Assembly: GCF_001936615.1 (NCBI RefSeq)
Contig: NZ_MLBF01000008.1
Location: 1 to 64,000, forward strand
Reading direction: 5' to 3'
Length of the DNA stretch: 64,000 nucleotides
DNA from: Desulfosporosinus metallidurans
GTDB lineage: Bacteria; Bacillota; Desulfitobacteriia; Desulfitobacteriales; Desulfitobacteriaceae
Shown here: positions 8,914 to 18,214 of the stretch, piece by piece
How the letters are laid out: every line of letters begins with the position of its first letter
Numbering within the stretch: the first letter of the stretch is position 1
Position numbers and translations under genes: made by a program
The notes under the pieces: model-generated
Database searches by the model: none
What the model saw: only the letters and a program-made list of their open reading frames with translations
Told to the model about the DNA's origin: nothing

Positions 8914-9957
8914 TTACTTTAGTTCTCTTAGCCGCTTTGCTAAGGTATAAGGGATTATTTGATTTTGTTGTGTCTCTTTATATGCTTTCTCCATATGCAT
9001 ATAGTCCACAATTTCTTTACTTCTGTGATTCTTGAATTTTGTAGCCACTAATTCAAGAACGCTCAATTCTTTCAAGGTAAACTCCGAGATACTTACCTCT
9101 TTATTAGGGCATATTTTGTAGCAAATATCTTCATTAATTATATCTTCCACCACTTTAACCGTAGGCAAATGGATGATTTCGTCATACGCTATGGGCAAAG
9201 CCCCTAGTGGCTTATGCTTATACACTAAACCCGTCATCGATTTCCCATATCTACCGAAAAAGATGGTATCGGTGTACCATAAAAGCTTCATTAGTTTTAC
9301 TTTATAAAGGTGATCCATAAATTGAGCAAAATAACCAATGACGTTGCTTAGTTTCTCAATATCCAATACTTTATAGCCATTGTAATCTGTTTCTTCTTCG
9401 AAGTTCACATACAAGCTTTCAATTTCCTGCCTCTTTAAATATAAATTACCCAATTCTACAACTCTCTCTTTAATACTCTTGCGTATTTTTGCATACTTTT
9501 CAGGGTTAAACCTTTCCTTATGCCTTTCAAGGCATCCAAGCGCAAACATTGGATTGTTGTAAACCATGCGCATTATATTGTCATACGTTTCATCCTGAAT
9601 GAATTTACTTTCATACCTTGTAACTGTAACATCACCCCAACCTAACAATGCTGCAAAATCACTTTGCGTCAGTCCGTAAAAACTTCTAATTTTTGCAATG
9701 TCGTCAGATGTTAACAAGCCTTTCTTTACACGATAAGCATTCCTTGCCCGTAACAAGTTTTCATCCATTATCCCCCCTGGAACAAAATCGTTTTCTTCTT
9801 CATCGCTTAGTGCACAGCAATAATACACCTGCTCATAATCTACTACTTCGTTTTTAATAATGGCTTGAGTAGTTCCTTTTCGCTCTTCGATAGCATGAAT
9901 CTTATTGCATAGTGGACAATCCATTTCGATTGTTCTTACTAAATAATCCTTATTCAT
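8914..9957 (-). CDS. MqsA/Panacea-domain antitoxin
   Basis: A 347-residue protein with three parts. An N-terminal zinc-ribbon carries a CPLC pair and a YCC pair (residues about 13-50). A MqsA-type helix-turn-helix follows (about 82-140, LTQSDFAALLGWGDVTVTRYE). The C-terminal Panacea/SocA-like domain (DUF4065, about 205-347) has the KLMKLLWYTD and YGKSMTG blocks. Panacea proteins are known antitoxins paired with many unrelated toxins. Here the partner is the MqsR-like gene 25 bases upstream, in the same operon. The HTH should bind the palindrome between the -35 and -10 boxes of the operon promoter. The start is ATG 9957 behind AAAGGAG. Confidence 0.85.
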   Translation of the reverse strand: MNKDYLVRTIEMDCPLCNKIHAIEERKGTTQAIIKNEVVDYEQVYYCCALSDEEENDFVPGGIMDENLLRARNAYRVKKGLLTSDDIAKIRSFYGLTQSDFAALLGWGDVTVTRYESKFIQDETYDNIMRMVYNNPMFALGCLERHKERFNPEKYAKIRKSIKERVVELGNLYLKRQEIESLYVNFEEETDYNGYKVLDIEKLSNVIGYFAQFMDHLYKVKLMKLLWYTDTIFFGRYGKSMTGLVYKHKPLGALPIAYDEIIHLPTVKVVEDIINEDICYKICPNKEVSISEFTLKELSVLELVATKFKNHRSKEIVDYMHMEKAYKETQQNQIIPYTLAKRLRELK

Positions 9958-9982
9958 TCAATACACTCCTTTCAAATCCAGC

Positions 9983-10396
9983 TTATGCATATGGAAGCTT
10001 TACCGGAAAAGGATACTTTGCAAAATGAAATGACACACAAAACACTTTACATTTTTGCCTATCCCTAATCTTGACTTTAATATATACATCCTTGCTCTGT
10101 ATGGATTTTGCAAAAGCAAAAAACGGAGGCAATGAATTATCCTTGTCATCAATAAAAGTTTCAAGATACTCCGATAGCTCCAAGGCCATTAACTGATGAA
10201 CCGCGTCGGCCATATCAAAATCAAGTGCCAGTAGAGTATTTCCCGTAGTATACGGATCTATGGCGGTTTCACTTCTCTTTTTTAGCAATATATCCAAATC
10301 CCTTGAAACATTAAAATACGGATTCACCAATATCTCTTTAATTTCCTTTAAAAATGTTTCTACCTCACATTTAGATGAAACAACTTTTGAACTCAA
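9983..10396 (-). CDS. MqsR-like toxin (RelE-fold mRNA interferase candidate)
   Basis: A 137-residue protein read from TTG 10396 with a perfect GGAGGAGG ribosome binding site. The second half follows the MqsR pattern: an LDFDMADAV..L segment, then DVYIKVKIR and a terminal VFCVSFHFAK strand. It precedes the MqsA/Panacea antitoxin gene. MqsR toxins cleave mRNA, preferentially at GC(U) sites; that activity is inferred, not shown by the sequence. The N-terminal 40 residues are longer than in E. coli MqsR. Confidence 0.65.
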   Translation of the reverse strand: MSSKVVSSKCEVETFLKEIKEILVNPYFNVSRDLDILLKKRSETAIDPYTTGNTLLALDFDMADAVHQLMALELSEYLETFIDDKDNSLPPFFAFAKSIQSKDVYIKVKIRDRQKCKVFCVSFHFAKYPFPVKLPYA

Positions 10397-10418
10397 GTTT
10401 AACCCTCCTCCTCATATT

Positions 10419-10448
10419 ATTATATGCTATCAATTGATAGTTAGTCAA
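10419..10448 (-). promoter_or_regulatory. toxin-antitoxin promoter with palindromic operator
   Basis: On the minus strand a -35 box TTGACT (10448-10443), an 18-base spacer and a perfect -10 box TATAAT (10424-10419) lie just upstream of the toxin gene. The spacer contains the 14-base perfect palindrome CTATCAATTGATAG (10427-10440). A further half site CTATCA lies at 10465-10470. This is the expected layout for autorepression by the HTH of the antitoxin. Confidence 0.75.
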
Positions 10449-10767
10449 TTATCTGCTTTATTTTTGATAGTATATTTAGGCAAGAAAGGACCCCGATAGA
10501 TAAAAGCTCGGTTGTTCATCACTTTCCTTTTCATTCGTTCCGTTCCATCTACAGCATCACCGCTGCAATCGTGCATTTATTTCCTCATCATTAAAATACT
10601 CGAGTGATCTGACGTTATCTATAACAGCGTTCTACCCTTGCCAAATTGTCCCTACCGGAGCCGCATCTTATTAGTTTTCAACCCAGGAAACGAGCTTTCA
10701 ACCATCAGACAATTAATCCTGACAATTTAACGCTCGTTCATTTCACCGTGCATTCTCTTTAGCATAC

Positions 10768-10977
10768 TTAGCTCAGTCCAAATACCGGTAGCATTTTGAA
10801 CCCGCAAGCATAGTTGCTCCAAGATTCCAAAGGGTTGTAAGAAACTCCTGGGATTCTCTTGATGTATTTGATGACTCTTTCAGAATCCTTAATCGGCACA
10901 TAAATAGTGATTCCCCCGTCGCAGTTCGGGCTGAATTCTAATCCGTTTTTCGTACAATACTTTTTGAGTTTTTCCAT
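10768..10977 (-). CDS. small hypothetical protein (69 aa)
   Basis: A 69-residue frame with a good ribosome binding site (AAAGGGG) upstream of ATG 10977. It is soluble and mixed alpha/beta, with no membrane segment and no motif I recognise. It runs in the same direction as the other small genes up to 12 kb and is probably cargo of the mobile element. The preceding 10500-10767 contains no gene I can support. Confidence 0.5.
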   Translation of the reverse strand: MEKLKKYCTKNGLEFSPNCDGGITIYVPIKDSERVIKYIKRIPGVSYNPLESWSNYACGFKMLPVFGLS

Positions 10978-11053
10978 AGTTCTCTTGCCCCTTTCTTTGC
11001 CGTTTTGACGCTCATTAATAAGAAGTTTCCTTCATATATAATGAACCTCCCGC

Positions 11054-11347
11054 TTACCCAAACATCTGCATTAAATCCTCGGCCTCAGCTTCCGACAAGG
11101 AACAAAATTCTCCCTCACAAGTTTTCACTATTACTACGGTTCCAACGAGGATATCACCGTGATAGTTGATTCTGTTGGCTGGTAAACTAATAAGCTTCCC
11201 CTCTTCATTAATTAAAAAACCGAGATCGCCCATGAAATGAACGTGTTCGATGTAGCCACCAACCAATGACTGAAGGCTTGCCAAATCATGATTGACCTCT
11301 CTTATTTCCGCTGGAAGTCCTGGTTCGATTACGACGACACGTAGCAT
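11054..11347 (-). CDS. DUF3846 domain protein
   Basis: A 97-residue protein starting at ATG 11347 behind AAGAGGTGA. It has the DUF3846 pattern: an N-terminal strand (RVVVIEPG), a central 'LQSLVGGYIEHV' block, a 'LINEEGKL..LPANR' block and a GTVVIV strand. DUF3846 proteins are common in conjugative elements and phages of Firmicutes and have no known function. This supports the view that the region is a mobile element. Confidence 0.7.
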   Translation of the reverse strand: MLRVVVIEPGLPAEIREVNHDLASLQSLVGGYIEHVHFMGDLGFLINEEGKLISLPANRINYHGDILVGTVVIVKTCEGEFCSLSEAEAEDLMQMFG

Positions 11348-11427
11348 GTTGAAATCACCTCTTCCTTCCTATTTAAAAGCACCCACTTAACAACACGGTA
11401 AGGGGTGCCTCTTTTCTGGAACTCAGC

Positions 11428-11646
11428 TTATTTTTGTTCCTTACTTTTTGCAGTCATTCTAGCAGCCGCTTTTTTAGCCGCAACAGTGAGAAGAATCTTT
11501 CCGCTTCCTTTTCCAAACTCCCCAACCAGTTCAATAATCACTTTCTCAAAAAAGTCGGCTGTGGCAAAGGCAAGTTCCTTGTTGCCTTCACAAAGGAAGT
11601 CAATCGCTATTTTCTCAAGTGCCTCTGGCTCCGGCAAATTAGGCAA
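11428..11646 (-). CDS. hypothetical protein, likely C-terminal part of a frameshifted gene
   Basis: The frame runs from a weak TTG start at 11646 to 11428 (72 residues). The same frame stays open upstream for 15 more codons, reading KKSERQLFAETLDAL, into the end of the gene at 11652-11975. Both the lack of a start signal and this extension suggest that it was originally the second half of that gene. The protein is helical with a lysine/alanine-rich C-terminus. Function is unknown. Confidence 0.4.
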   Translation of the reverse strand: MPNLPEPEALEKIAIDFLCEGNKELAFATADFFEKVIIELVGEFGKGSGKILLTVAAKKAAARMTAKSKEQK

Positions 11647-11651
11647 TGCGT

Positions 11652-11975
11652 CTAATGTTTCAGCAAAAAGTTGTCTTTCGCTTTTCTTTCAAGTGCGCGA
11701 GCTTTTTCAGTCGCTTCTTGGATGAAATCTGCATCTACATCAAAGGCTTGAAAGCCAGCAACCCCCAAGGAACATTGCCTTTTCACATGGATGTTCAACC
11801 TTAAATCCTCTTCCTGAATATCGAAACATCCTGGATTAGATACGTTTTGCAAAAATAGCTCTCTCGGCGTTCTGCCTCGAAAGATTGCTTCGAGTCCGGC
11901 ATTATTTACAAAATAGAATTTTCTCTCTGTGCCCCCAAGAACCCCTTTGATTTCAACGCTCGTTTGCATCGACAT
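11652..11975 (-). CDS. hypothetical mobile-element protein, probably truncated by a frameshift
   Basis: A 107-residue protein starting at ATG 11975 with an AAAGGGGG ribosome binding site. It is a mixed alpha/beta sequence that I do not recognise. Near 11680-11690 the A-run in GAAAGAAAAGCG is one base short of a frame that continues smoothly into 11428-11646 (ERK then SERQLFAE). Adding one A would give a single protein of about 185 residues. It is either a pseudogene, a sequencing error or, less likely, programmed frameshifting. Confidence 0.5.
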   Translation of the reverse strand: MSMQTSVEIKGVLGGTERKFYFVNNAGLEAIFRGRTPRELFLQNVSNPGCFDIQEEDLRLNIHVKRQCSLGVAGFQAFDVDADFIQEATEKARALERKAKDNFLLKH

Positions 11976-11990
11976 AGTGTGACCCCCTTT

Positions 11991-12377
11991 TTATATTTTA
12001 AAAATAGCACTTTTCTCAGCCGCTTCTACAAGATCGTCTGCGGAAAACCATGTATCAACGAACTTCTCTAGCTCAGGTTGCGGCCCCGCCTTTCCGCCGA
12101 GTACACACCCCATACATTGAAATTCCAGCTTCTTCTCGATTTCACGTGATGTCTCAAGTTCTCTGATGTTTTCATGGATGGATACTAGAGAGACTAGACA
12201 AAAAGATTCACTTTTATATGTAATAATTAATGACTTAGACAAAACTCCAAACAATGATGTAGTTGATGCATTAACTAAGTACTCAATCAAACCTATTCTT
12301 TGGACGCAAAGAGAATCAGCTGTCAGTGAACTGACAGCATAGTACTTGAAAAGTATATCTCTTTCTGCTAGACTCAT
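11991..12377 (-). CDS. doubtful chimeric hypothetical frame
   Basis: Only the last ~60 residues (ENIRELET... to the stop at 11991) look like real protein, with hydrophilic helices and a CMGC pair, similar in style to the neighbouring element genes. The first ~68 residues run antisense to a better-looking plus-strand frame (12178-12342) and have odd composition. There is no ribosome binding site at the ATG at 12377. I read it as the 3' end of an element gene whose 5' part was replaced by unrelated AT-rich DNA. Confidence 0.25.
   Translation of the reverse strand: MSLAERDILFKYYAVSSLTADSLCVQRIGLIEYLVNASTTSLFGVLSKSLIITYKSESFCLVSLVSIHENIRELETSREIEKKLEFQCMGCVLGGKAGPQPELEKFVDTWFSADDLVEAAEKSAIFKI
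12178..12342 (+). CDS. possible small or remnant protein (54 aa)
   Basis: A plus-strand frame of 54 residues with a plausible globular composition (SLLYVIINDLDKTPNNDVVD and onwards). There is no clear ribosome binding site, so it may be a fragment of a longer gene inserted here. Its final codons are made of a perfect 9-base inverted repeat with a 2-base loop (12319-12338, GCTGTCAGT/ACTGACAGC). Function unknown. Confidence 0.25.
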   Translation: MDTRETRQKDSLLYVIINDLDKTPNNDVVDALTKYSIKPILWTQRESAVSELTA

Positions 12378-12411
12378 ATTAAGAGCGCCATATTTTTAGA
12401 GGGCCTTCGAG

Positions 12412-12449
12412 CCCCACATTTTTTCTTAAGGGAGAAGTGTGGGGTTTTT
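12412..12449 (+). terminator. intrinsic terminator before the integrase
   Basis: CCCCACA (12412-12418) pairs with TGTGGGG (12438-12444) and is followed by TTTTT. It would stop plus-strand transcription 30 bases before the integrase start, so the integrase is probably expressed from a promoter between the two or controlled by attenuation. Confidence 0.65.
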
Positions 12450-12479
12450 GCTTTTTAGAGCCCCAGTCGCAAGAAGGCA

Positions 12480-13679
12480 ATGAAAAACATGACTGGTTAC
12501 TGTTCTAAACGAGGTAACTCTTGGACTTATGTAATTGACGTAGGGGTTGACCCTAAAACAGGAAAGCGCAAAAGAACATCAAAAGGTGGGTTTAAAACTA
12601 AAAAAGAGGCACAAATCGCCTTGGCTAAAGTGCAAATTGACCTCTCTACCAATACATTTGTAGAGGAGTCGGATATCCTATTCAAAGATTTTGCCCAAGA
12701 ATGGCTGGATTTGTATCAAAGTACCGGTAAAGTAAAGATCAGCACCGTTCGTGTTCGGATGCATGAAATGAGTAATTTAATGCCATACTTTGCTCATTGT
12801 AAAATGTCCAACATCACCAAGAAGATGTATCAAAAAGTCCTCAGTGATCTCTTTAAACGATTTGCGAATGTAACCCTTGAGGGGATCCATTCCACATGCA
12901 GAATGATCTTTAAGAAGGCCGTAGAACTAGATATTGTTAAAAACGACCCCACTCAGTACGCGGTCGTTCCAAAGCACAAAAAAACGGTTGAAGAGCTTGA
13001 AAATGCGAAGGAGAAAATTAAGTACCTTGAAAAAGAGGAACTTGCCCACTATTTAGACAAATGCAAAGAAGTTGGGAAACCTCAGGATTATGAAATTCTC
13101 ACATTACTGGCCTATACGGGCTTAAGGGTTGGGGAGCTGTGTGCGCTAAAGTGGAGAGACATAGACTTTGAAGAAGGCACCCTCAACATAACGAAGACCT
13201 ATTACAATCCCGATAATAACACCGTCAAATATCAACTACTCACGCCAAAAACCGAAACTTCGATTCGTTGTATTGAGGTGGATCCAGACGTTCTCTATGA
13301 TCTGAAGAAACTAAAATCTTGGCAGAAGGAACTTCGAATGAAGTTCCGAAACTCTTACCATGATAAGGACTTCGTGTTCGTCAATTATGAACGATTCTTC
13401 GGTTATCCATTACTTATTAAGACCGTTGAGAACCATATGAACCACTTGTTGAAGGTTGCTGAACTCAATGAAGGCCTGACTCCCCACTCGTTACGTCACA
13501 CGCACACCTCCCTGCTTGCGGAAGCTGGTGTTGGGCTGGAAGAGATCATGCGACGACTCGGTCACAAAGACGATGATACAACCCGGTACGTCTATATGCA
13601 CGTTACCAAGTCCATGAAGAAAGAGTCCTCTCGCAAGTTCAGTGAACTCATGAGAGGACTCCGTAAAAATTCTTTATGA
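12480..13679 (+). CDS. int: integrase of a conjugative element/phage (tyrosine recombinase, Tn916/phage type)
   Basis: A 399-residue integrase. Residues about 1-55 form the AP2-like arm-binding domain (GNSWTYVIDVG..PKTGKRKR...GFKTKKEA). About 65-160 is the core-binding domain, and 180-385 the catalytic domain with R (TGLRVGEL), H-R (PHSLRHTH), H (RRLGHKDD) and Y (RYVYMHVT). It is the last gene before the 3' end of groEL, and integrases of this class usually sit next to their attachment site. It therefore most likely marks the right end of an element covering much of the AT-rich DNA to its left. Confidence 0.9.
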   Translation: MKNMTGYCSKRGNSWTYVIDVGVDPKTGKRKRTSKGGFKTKKEAQIALAKVQIDLSTNTFVEESDILFKDFAQEWLDLYQSTGKVKISTVRVRMHEMSNLMPYFAHCKMSNITKKMYQKVLSDLFKRFANVTLEGIHSTCRMIFKKAVELDIVKNDPTQYAVVPKHKKTVEELENAKEKIKYLEKEELAHYLDKCKEVGKPQDYEILTLLAYTGLRVGELCALKWRDIDFEEGTLNITKTYYNPDNNTVKYQLLTPKTETSIRCIEVDPDVLYDLKKLKSWQKELRMKFRNSYHDKDFVFVNYERFFGYPLLIKTVENHMNHLLKVAELNEGLTPHSLRHTHTSLLAEAGVGLEEIMRRLGHKDDDTTRYVYMHVTKSMKKESSRKFSELMRGLRKNSL

Positions 13680-13726
13680 GTTATGGCAGCAAAATGGCAG
13701 CACCGCCAACCTTTGGAGTCTGGAAC

Positions 13727-13741
13727 CCTTGGTACACAAGG
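13727..13741. other. candidate attachment-site core next to groEL
   Basis: CCTTG-GTACA-CAAGG is a perfect 5-base inverted repeat in the 76-base gap between the integrase stop and the groEL stop. Crossover sites of tyrosine integrases often have such a shape. I could not find a second copy in the window, so this is only a candidate. Confidence 0.25.
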
Positions 13742-13755
13742 CTTTCAGGCTCTAA

Positions 13756-15405
<1,650 letters not shown>

Positions 15406-15429
15406 TTAAATTTTAGTCTTATTTAAAAA

Positions 15430-15714
15430 CTAGCCTATGATTGCCAAAATATCTGCTTCTTTGAGGATGAGGTATTCTTCACCATCATACTTCACTTCGG
15501 TCCCAGCATATTTAGAGTAGATCACACGGTCGCCCACTTTAACATCAAGCACAATGCGAGCACCCTTTTCCATTTTTCCAGGACCTGCAGCGACGACTTC
15601 GCCTTCTTGTGGTTTTTCCTTAGCGGTATCTGGCATAATGATTCCGCTCTTAGTTTTTTCTTCCATAGGTAATGCTTTGATGATCACCCGATCTGCTAGA
15701 GGTTTAATGTTCAT
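15430..15714 (-). CDS. groS: co-chaperonin GroES
   Basis: A 94-residue GroES of standard length that caps the GroEL ring. It contains the N-terminal PLADRVIIK, the mobile loop ([21 protein letters not shown]) in part and the [24 protein letters not shown] core. It is the first gene of the groESL operon; the CIRCE element lies 39 bases upstream of the start, so HrcA control is expected. Confidence 0.98.
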   Translation of the reverse strand: MNIKPLADRVIIKALPMEEKTKSGIIMPDTAKEKPQEGEVVAAGPGKMEKGARIVLDVKVGDRVIYSKYAGTEVKYDGEEYLILKEADILAIIG

Positions 15715-15752
15715 GAAGAAAAGTCCCTCCTTAGTGTTTTATTAAATATTTG

Positions 15753-15779
15753 TTAGCACTCTACTTAGTTGAGTGCTAA
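15753..15779. promoter_or_regulatory. CIRCE operator (HrcA binding site)
   Basis: TTAGCACTC, nine bases, GAGTGCTAA: an exact match to the CIRCE consensus, directly upstream of groES. HrcA bound here represses the operon until heat shock. Confidence 0.97.
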
Positions 15780-16000
15780 CAATATATCTATAATAATATG
15801 CAAGGGGCCGCGGGAACGCAACCCCTCTAGGACACCAAAAATTGAATATATCTTTAATATACTCTATAAATCGAGTCATTGCTTACTATTTCAGGCGTTA
15901 GATACATAAATACACGCAAGGCCCTCCCCCGAACGGGATTTCTATATCCTCTAAACACTATAATTGCCAAATTTCTACCCTTCTATGCATGATTGAACGC

Positions 16001-16819
16001 CTAGATCAAGTTTAATTGACGCTGGGAAACTTCCTCATACATGGATCCTAACGCTTTTCGTACATAGTCATTCTCTAGATTAAGAAGGTATATCTTTGTT
16101 TTACCGATTTTCAGATTTGGATCGGAGTGCTCTCTCTCAATTAACATAGTTTCCTTTAACGTGTACCGAATAAATTCTTTAACTTGTGGAATAGATCGCC
16201 CTAAAAGTTCTGTCAAAGAAGCCCTGGCCTTTGTTGACGCAACGTAGGGCATGCGAGTCTGAAGAGTCCCGAGAATTTGAATCCCTTTTTCCAAATCCTG
16301 TTCTGGATGATACTCTACCTCAGGTTTTTCCTGGAGAACCCACTGCAAAAGATCCTCCCCCTCGCAATAAGGATGCAGTGCATGATGAACACTTCCAGCT
16401 ACCCCAACAACCTTTACTTCTTTCCCCCAAGCTCTTACTTTTCTTAAGAGCGAAAGGAAGTCTCCATCCCCAGTAAGCAATAAAAACATGTCAAACGTGG
16501 ATGCTCGCGTAAGCAAGATTTCTTGGGCTTCGAGCATTAACTCCAGATCTGCCGCATTACGACGAAGTCCTGTGCTCGCATAATTGTTTTTTCCATAGAC
16601 ATGGCGCGTAAACACATTTGTTTTCTCGAACATCGTTTGTGTTCGCCAAAACTCCTCTCGGTCAAAGTTAGCGTAAAGATAGATAGCCAATAATTCAACA
16701 TTAATTCGTGCGGTATAAAGTTGGATGAATTCTACCAACTGCTCGGGCGTCAATTCATGGCCCCGCTCAAATAACCCAGTCCATATATTTTCGTAATCGA
16801 CAAACGCAATGGCTTTCAC
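16001..16819 (-). CDS. NYN-domain (LabA-like PIN fold) protein
   Basis: A 272-residue protein whose first ~165 residues form a NYN domain, a PIN-like nuclease fold. Visible acidic motifs are FVDYEN near the start, NAADLELMLEA and LLTGDGDF. The C-terminal part (about 195-270) resembles a small winged-helix/OST-HTH-like region. NYN proteins are predicted RNA nucleases; the target is unknown. I place the start at GTG 16819, since GAGGTG lies upstream and the family begins with MKAIAFVDYEN. An ATG at 16840 lacks a ribosome binding site. It stands alone between groESL and the molybdenum-cofactor genes. Confidence 0.8.
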   Translation of the reverse strand: MKAIAFVDYENIWTGLFERGHELTPEQLVEFIQLYTARINVELLAIYLYANFDREEFWRTQTMFEKTNVFTRHVYGKNNYASTGLRRNAADLELMLEAQEILLTRASTFDMFLLLTGDGDFLSLLRKVRAWGKEVKVVGVAGSVHHALHPYCEGEDLLQWVLQEKPEVEYHPEQDLEKGIQILGTLQTRMPYVASTKARASLTELLGRSIPQVKEFIRYTLKETMLIEREHSDPNLKIGKTKIYLLNLENDYVRKALGSMYEEVSQRQLNLI

Positions 16820-16936
16820 AAACTTCACCTCACAAGCCATATGTTTACCATATTATACGCAAAACTTTGGACAGTCGTGACAAGCAGAATCGAAAGGAAC
16901 GAAAAAGTATATGGGAGTTTGATAAAGAATAACCAA

Positions 16937-17027
16937 ATAAAGAAAACTTGGCTAGCGCCAAGCCTTGGCGAAGGCGGTCGCCTTAGTTGCACTTATGCCT
17001 CCCGAAATTTATGCTTTCTGATTGGTA
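16937..17027. repeat. terminator-associated dispersed repeat, copy 1
   Basis: About 90 bases nearly identical to 53174-53262: the first 53 positions differ at one base and both end in TTTCTGATTGGTAC just before an unrelated terminator hairpin. It contains two small hairpins (CTTGGC-N4-GCCAAG and GGCGA-N6-TCGCC). Probably a dispersed palindromic element of this genome, or a processed 3' end structure. Confidence 0.6.
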
Positions 17028-17065
17028 CAAAAAGAGATTGGCAATTATTAGCCAATCTCTTTTTG
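17028..17065. terminator. bidirectional terminator downstream of mog
   Basis: CAAAAAGAGATTGGC and GCCAATCTCTTTTTG form a perfect 15-base stem with an 8-base loop and T-runs in both directions. It ends the moaA-moaC-MOSC-mog transcript on the minus strand. Confidence 0.9.
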
Positions 17066-17094
17066 TAATATTTGTCGGTCATTTAGCCATGCTT

Positions 17095-17589
17095 TTACAG
17101 TGTTGTTGCACATTCACTGGCTTCTCCTTTGAGGATTTGGATGCCGTGGGGAAGGGCCGGAGCAATCGCTGCAAAGCATTCGCGTACCGCTTTAGGACTA
17201 CCCGGCATGTTGATAATAAGCGTTCGTTTCCTTAGGACTGCCACAGCTCTACTTAGCATGGCCTTCGGAGTCACTTTTAAGCTCTCCTGTCGCATCACTT
17301 CCGCTATACCCGGAACCAGCCGATCTGCCACAGCTAACGTTGCCTCAGGCGTAACATCTCGCAAAGAAAAACCAGTTCCGCCCGTTGTTAAAATCAAATC
17401 TAAGCCGACTTCATCCGCCCATTGGCGCATTTTTTCCTCTAGCATTGTCTGATCGTCTGGGAGCACCACATACTCCGCGACCTCTCCACCGATTTCCTGT
17501 ACAAGTTTTGCAAGGGTTGGCCCTGAAAGATCTTCCCTTTCCCCACGCGACCCTTTGTCACTTGCTGTAATAACCCCCACACGTAGCAT
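17095..17589 (-). CDS. mog: molybdopterin adenylyltransferase (MogA/MoaB type)
   Basis: A 164-residue MoCF-fold protein that adenylylates molybdopterin before metal insertion. Visible landmarks are VGVITASDKGSRGEREDLSGP, the TTGGTGF loop, RDVTPEAT and the NMPGSPKAV segment. The start is ATG 17589, overlapping the stop of the MOSC gene as TAATG with AGGTGATGG upstream. It is the last gene of the cofactor operon and is followed by a strong terminator. Confidence 0.93.
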   Translation of the reverse strand: MLRVGVITASDKGSRGEREDLSGPTLAKLVQEIGGEVAEYVVLPDDQTMLEEKMRQWADEVGLDLILTTGGTGFSLRDVTPEATLAVADRLVPGIAEVMRQESLKVTPKAMLSRAVAVLRKRTLIINMPGSPKAVRECFAAIAPALPHGIQILKGEASECATTL

Positions 17590-18023
17590 TAAGCCATCAC
17601 CTCGATACTGTCTCCTACACGGACCGGTCCACCTTCTAATAACCGAATGAAGATTCCTTCTTTTGGCATGACACAATCCCCAGCCTGATAAAAAATAGCA
17701 CATTTTGTATGACATTCTTTGCCGATTTGCGTTACTTCCCCGATACTCGTTTCTCCGATTTTAAGCTTTGTTCCAATCGGAAGGGTAAACAATTCCAGTC
17801 CTTCCGTCGTCAAGTTCTCAGCAAAGTCCCCTGGCCCAACATCCAATCCTTTATCCTGCATAGTCTTTATACTCTCCATAGCCAGTAAGCTGACCATCCG
17901 ATGCCAATCTCCTCCATGCGCATCTCCTTCAAGACCAAAGTTCACTTTTAAGATCCCTTCGCCGACGTTCTTCTTACGCATTCCTTTTCGTTCGCTCGTA
18001 CAAACAGCAATTATTTTTCCCAT
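17589..18023 (-). CDS. MOSC domain protein
   Basis: A 144-residue stand-alone MOSC (molybdenum-cofactor sulfurase C-terminal) protein. The family pattern is clear: GLEGDAHGGDWHRMVSLL, GDFAENLTTEGLEL, and GKECHTKCAIF with conserved cysteines. MOSC proteins handle sulfur or the molybdenum cofactor. This short form is commonly coupled with mog in clostridia, and here the two genes overlap. The exact reaction is unknown. Confidence 0.88.
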   Translation of the reverse strand: MGKIIAVCTSERKGMRKKNVGEGILKVNFGLEGDAHGGDWHRMVSLLAMESIKTMQDKGLDVGPGDFAENLTTEGLELFTLPIGTKLKIGETSIGEVTQIGKECHTKCAIFYQAGDCVMPKEGIFIRLLEGGPVRVGDSIEVMA

Positions 18024-18067
18024 TATATTTGCCTCTCTTTCATATCTGAATTTTTTGTTCTCTTTTA

Positions 18068-18214
18068 ACAGAAGTTTAGTGGCGGTTAGTCATCGGATAT
18101 AGGAAACTCGTTTATGAAGCATAGCTTCATAAACGTTAGTTGAACTTATCCAGGGACTTACCGCCACTTCCTGCATGTTAGGATACAGAAGTTTAGTGGC
18201 GGTTAGTCATCGGA
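18068..18214. repeat. duplicated palindromic repeat at the moaC 3' end
   Basis: A 30-base sequence occurs twice in direct orientation (18068-18097 and 18185-18214), with a third, inverted and shorter copy (ACTTACCGCCACT) near 18159-18171. Between them lies a 12-base perfect hairpin (CGTTTATGAAGC-ata-GCTTCATAAACG). The outer parts behave as inverted termini of a small REP/MITE-like element. The second copy overlaps the last codons and stop of moaC. Confidence 0.7.

Noticed and set aside
18111..18139. Hairpin CGTTTATGAAGC/GCTTCATAAACG as a terminator of moaC
   Set aside because: No T-run follows on either strand, and the MOSC and mog genes downstream appear to belong to the same operon; it is part of a repeat element.
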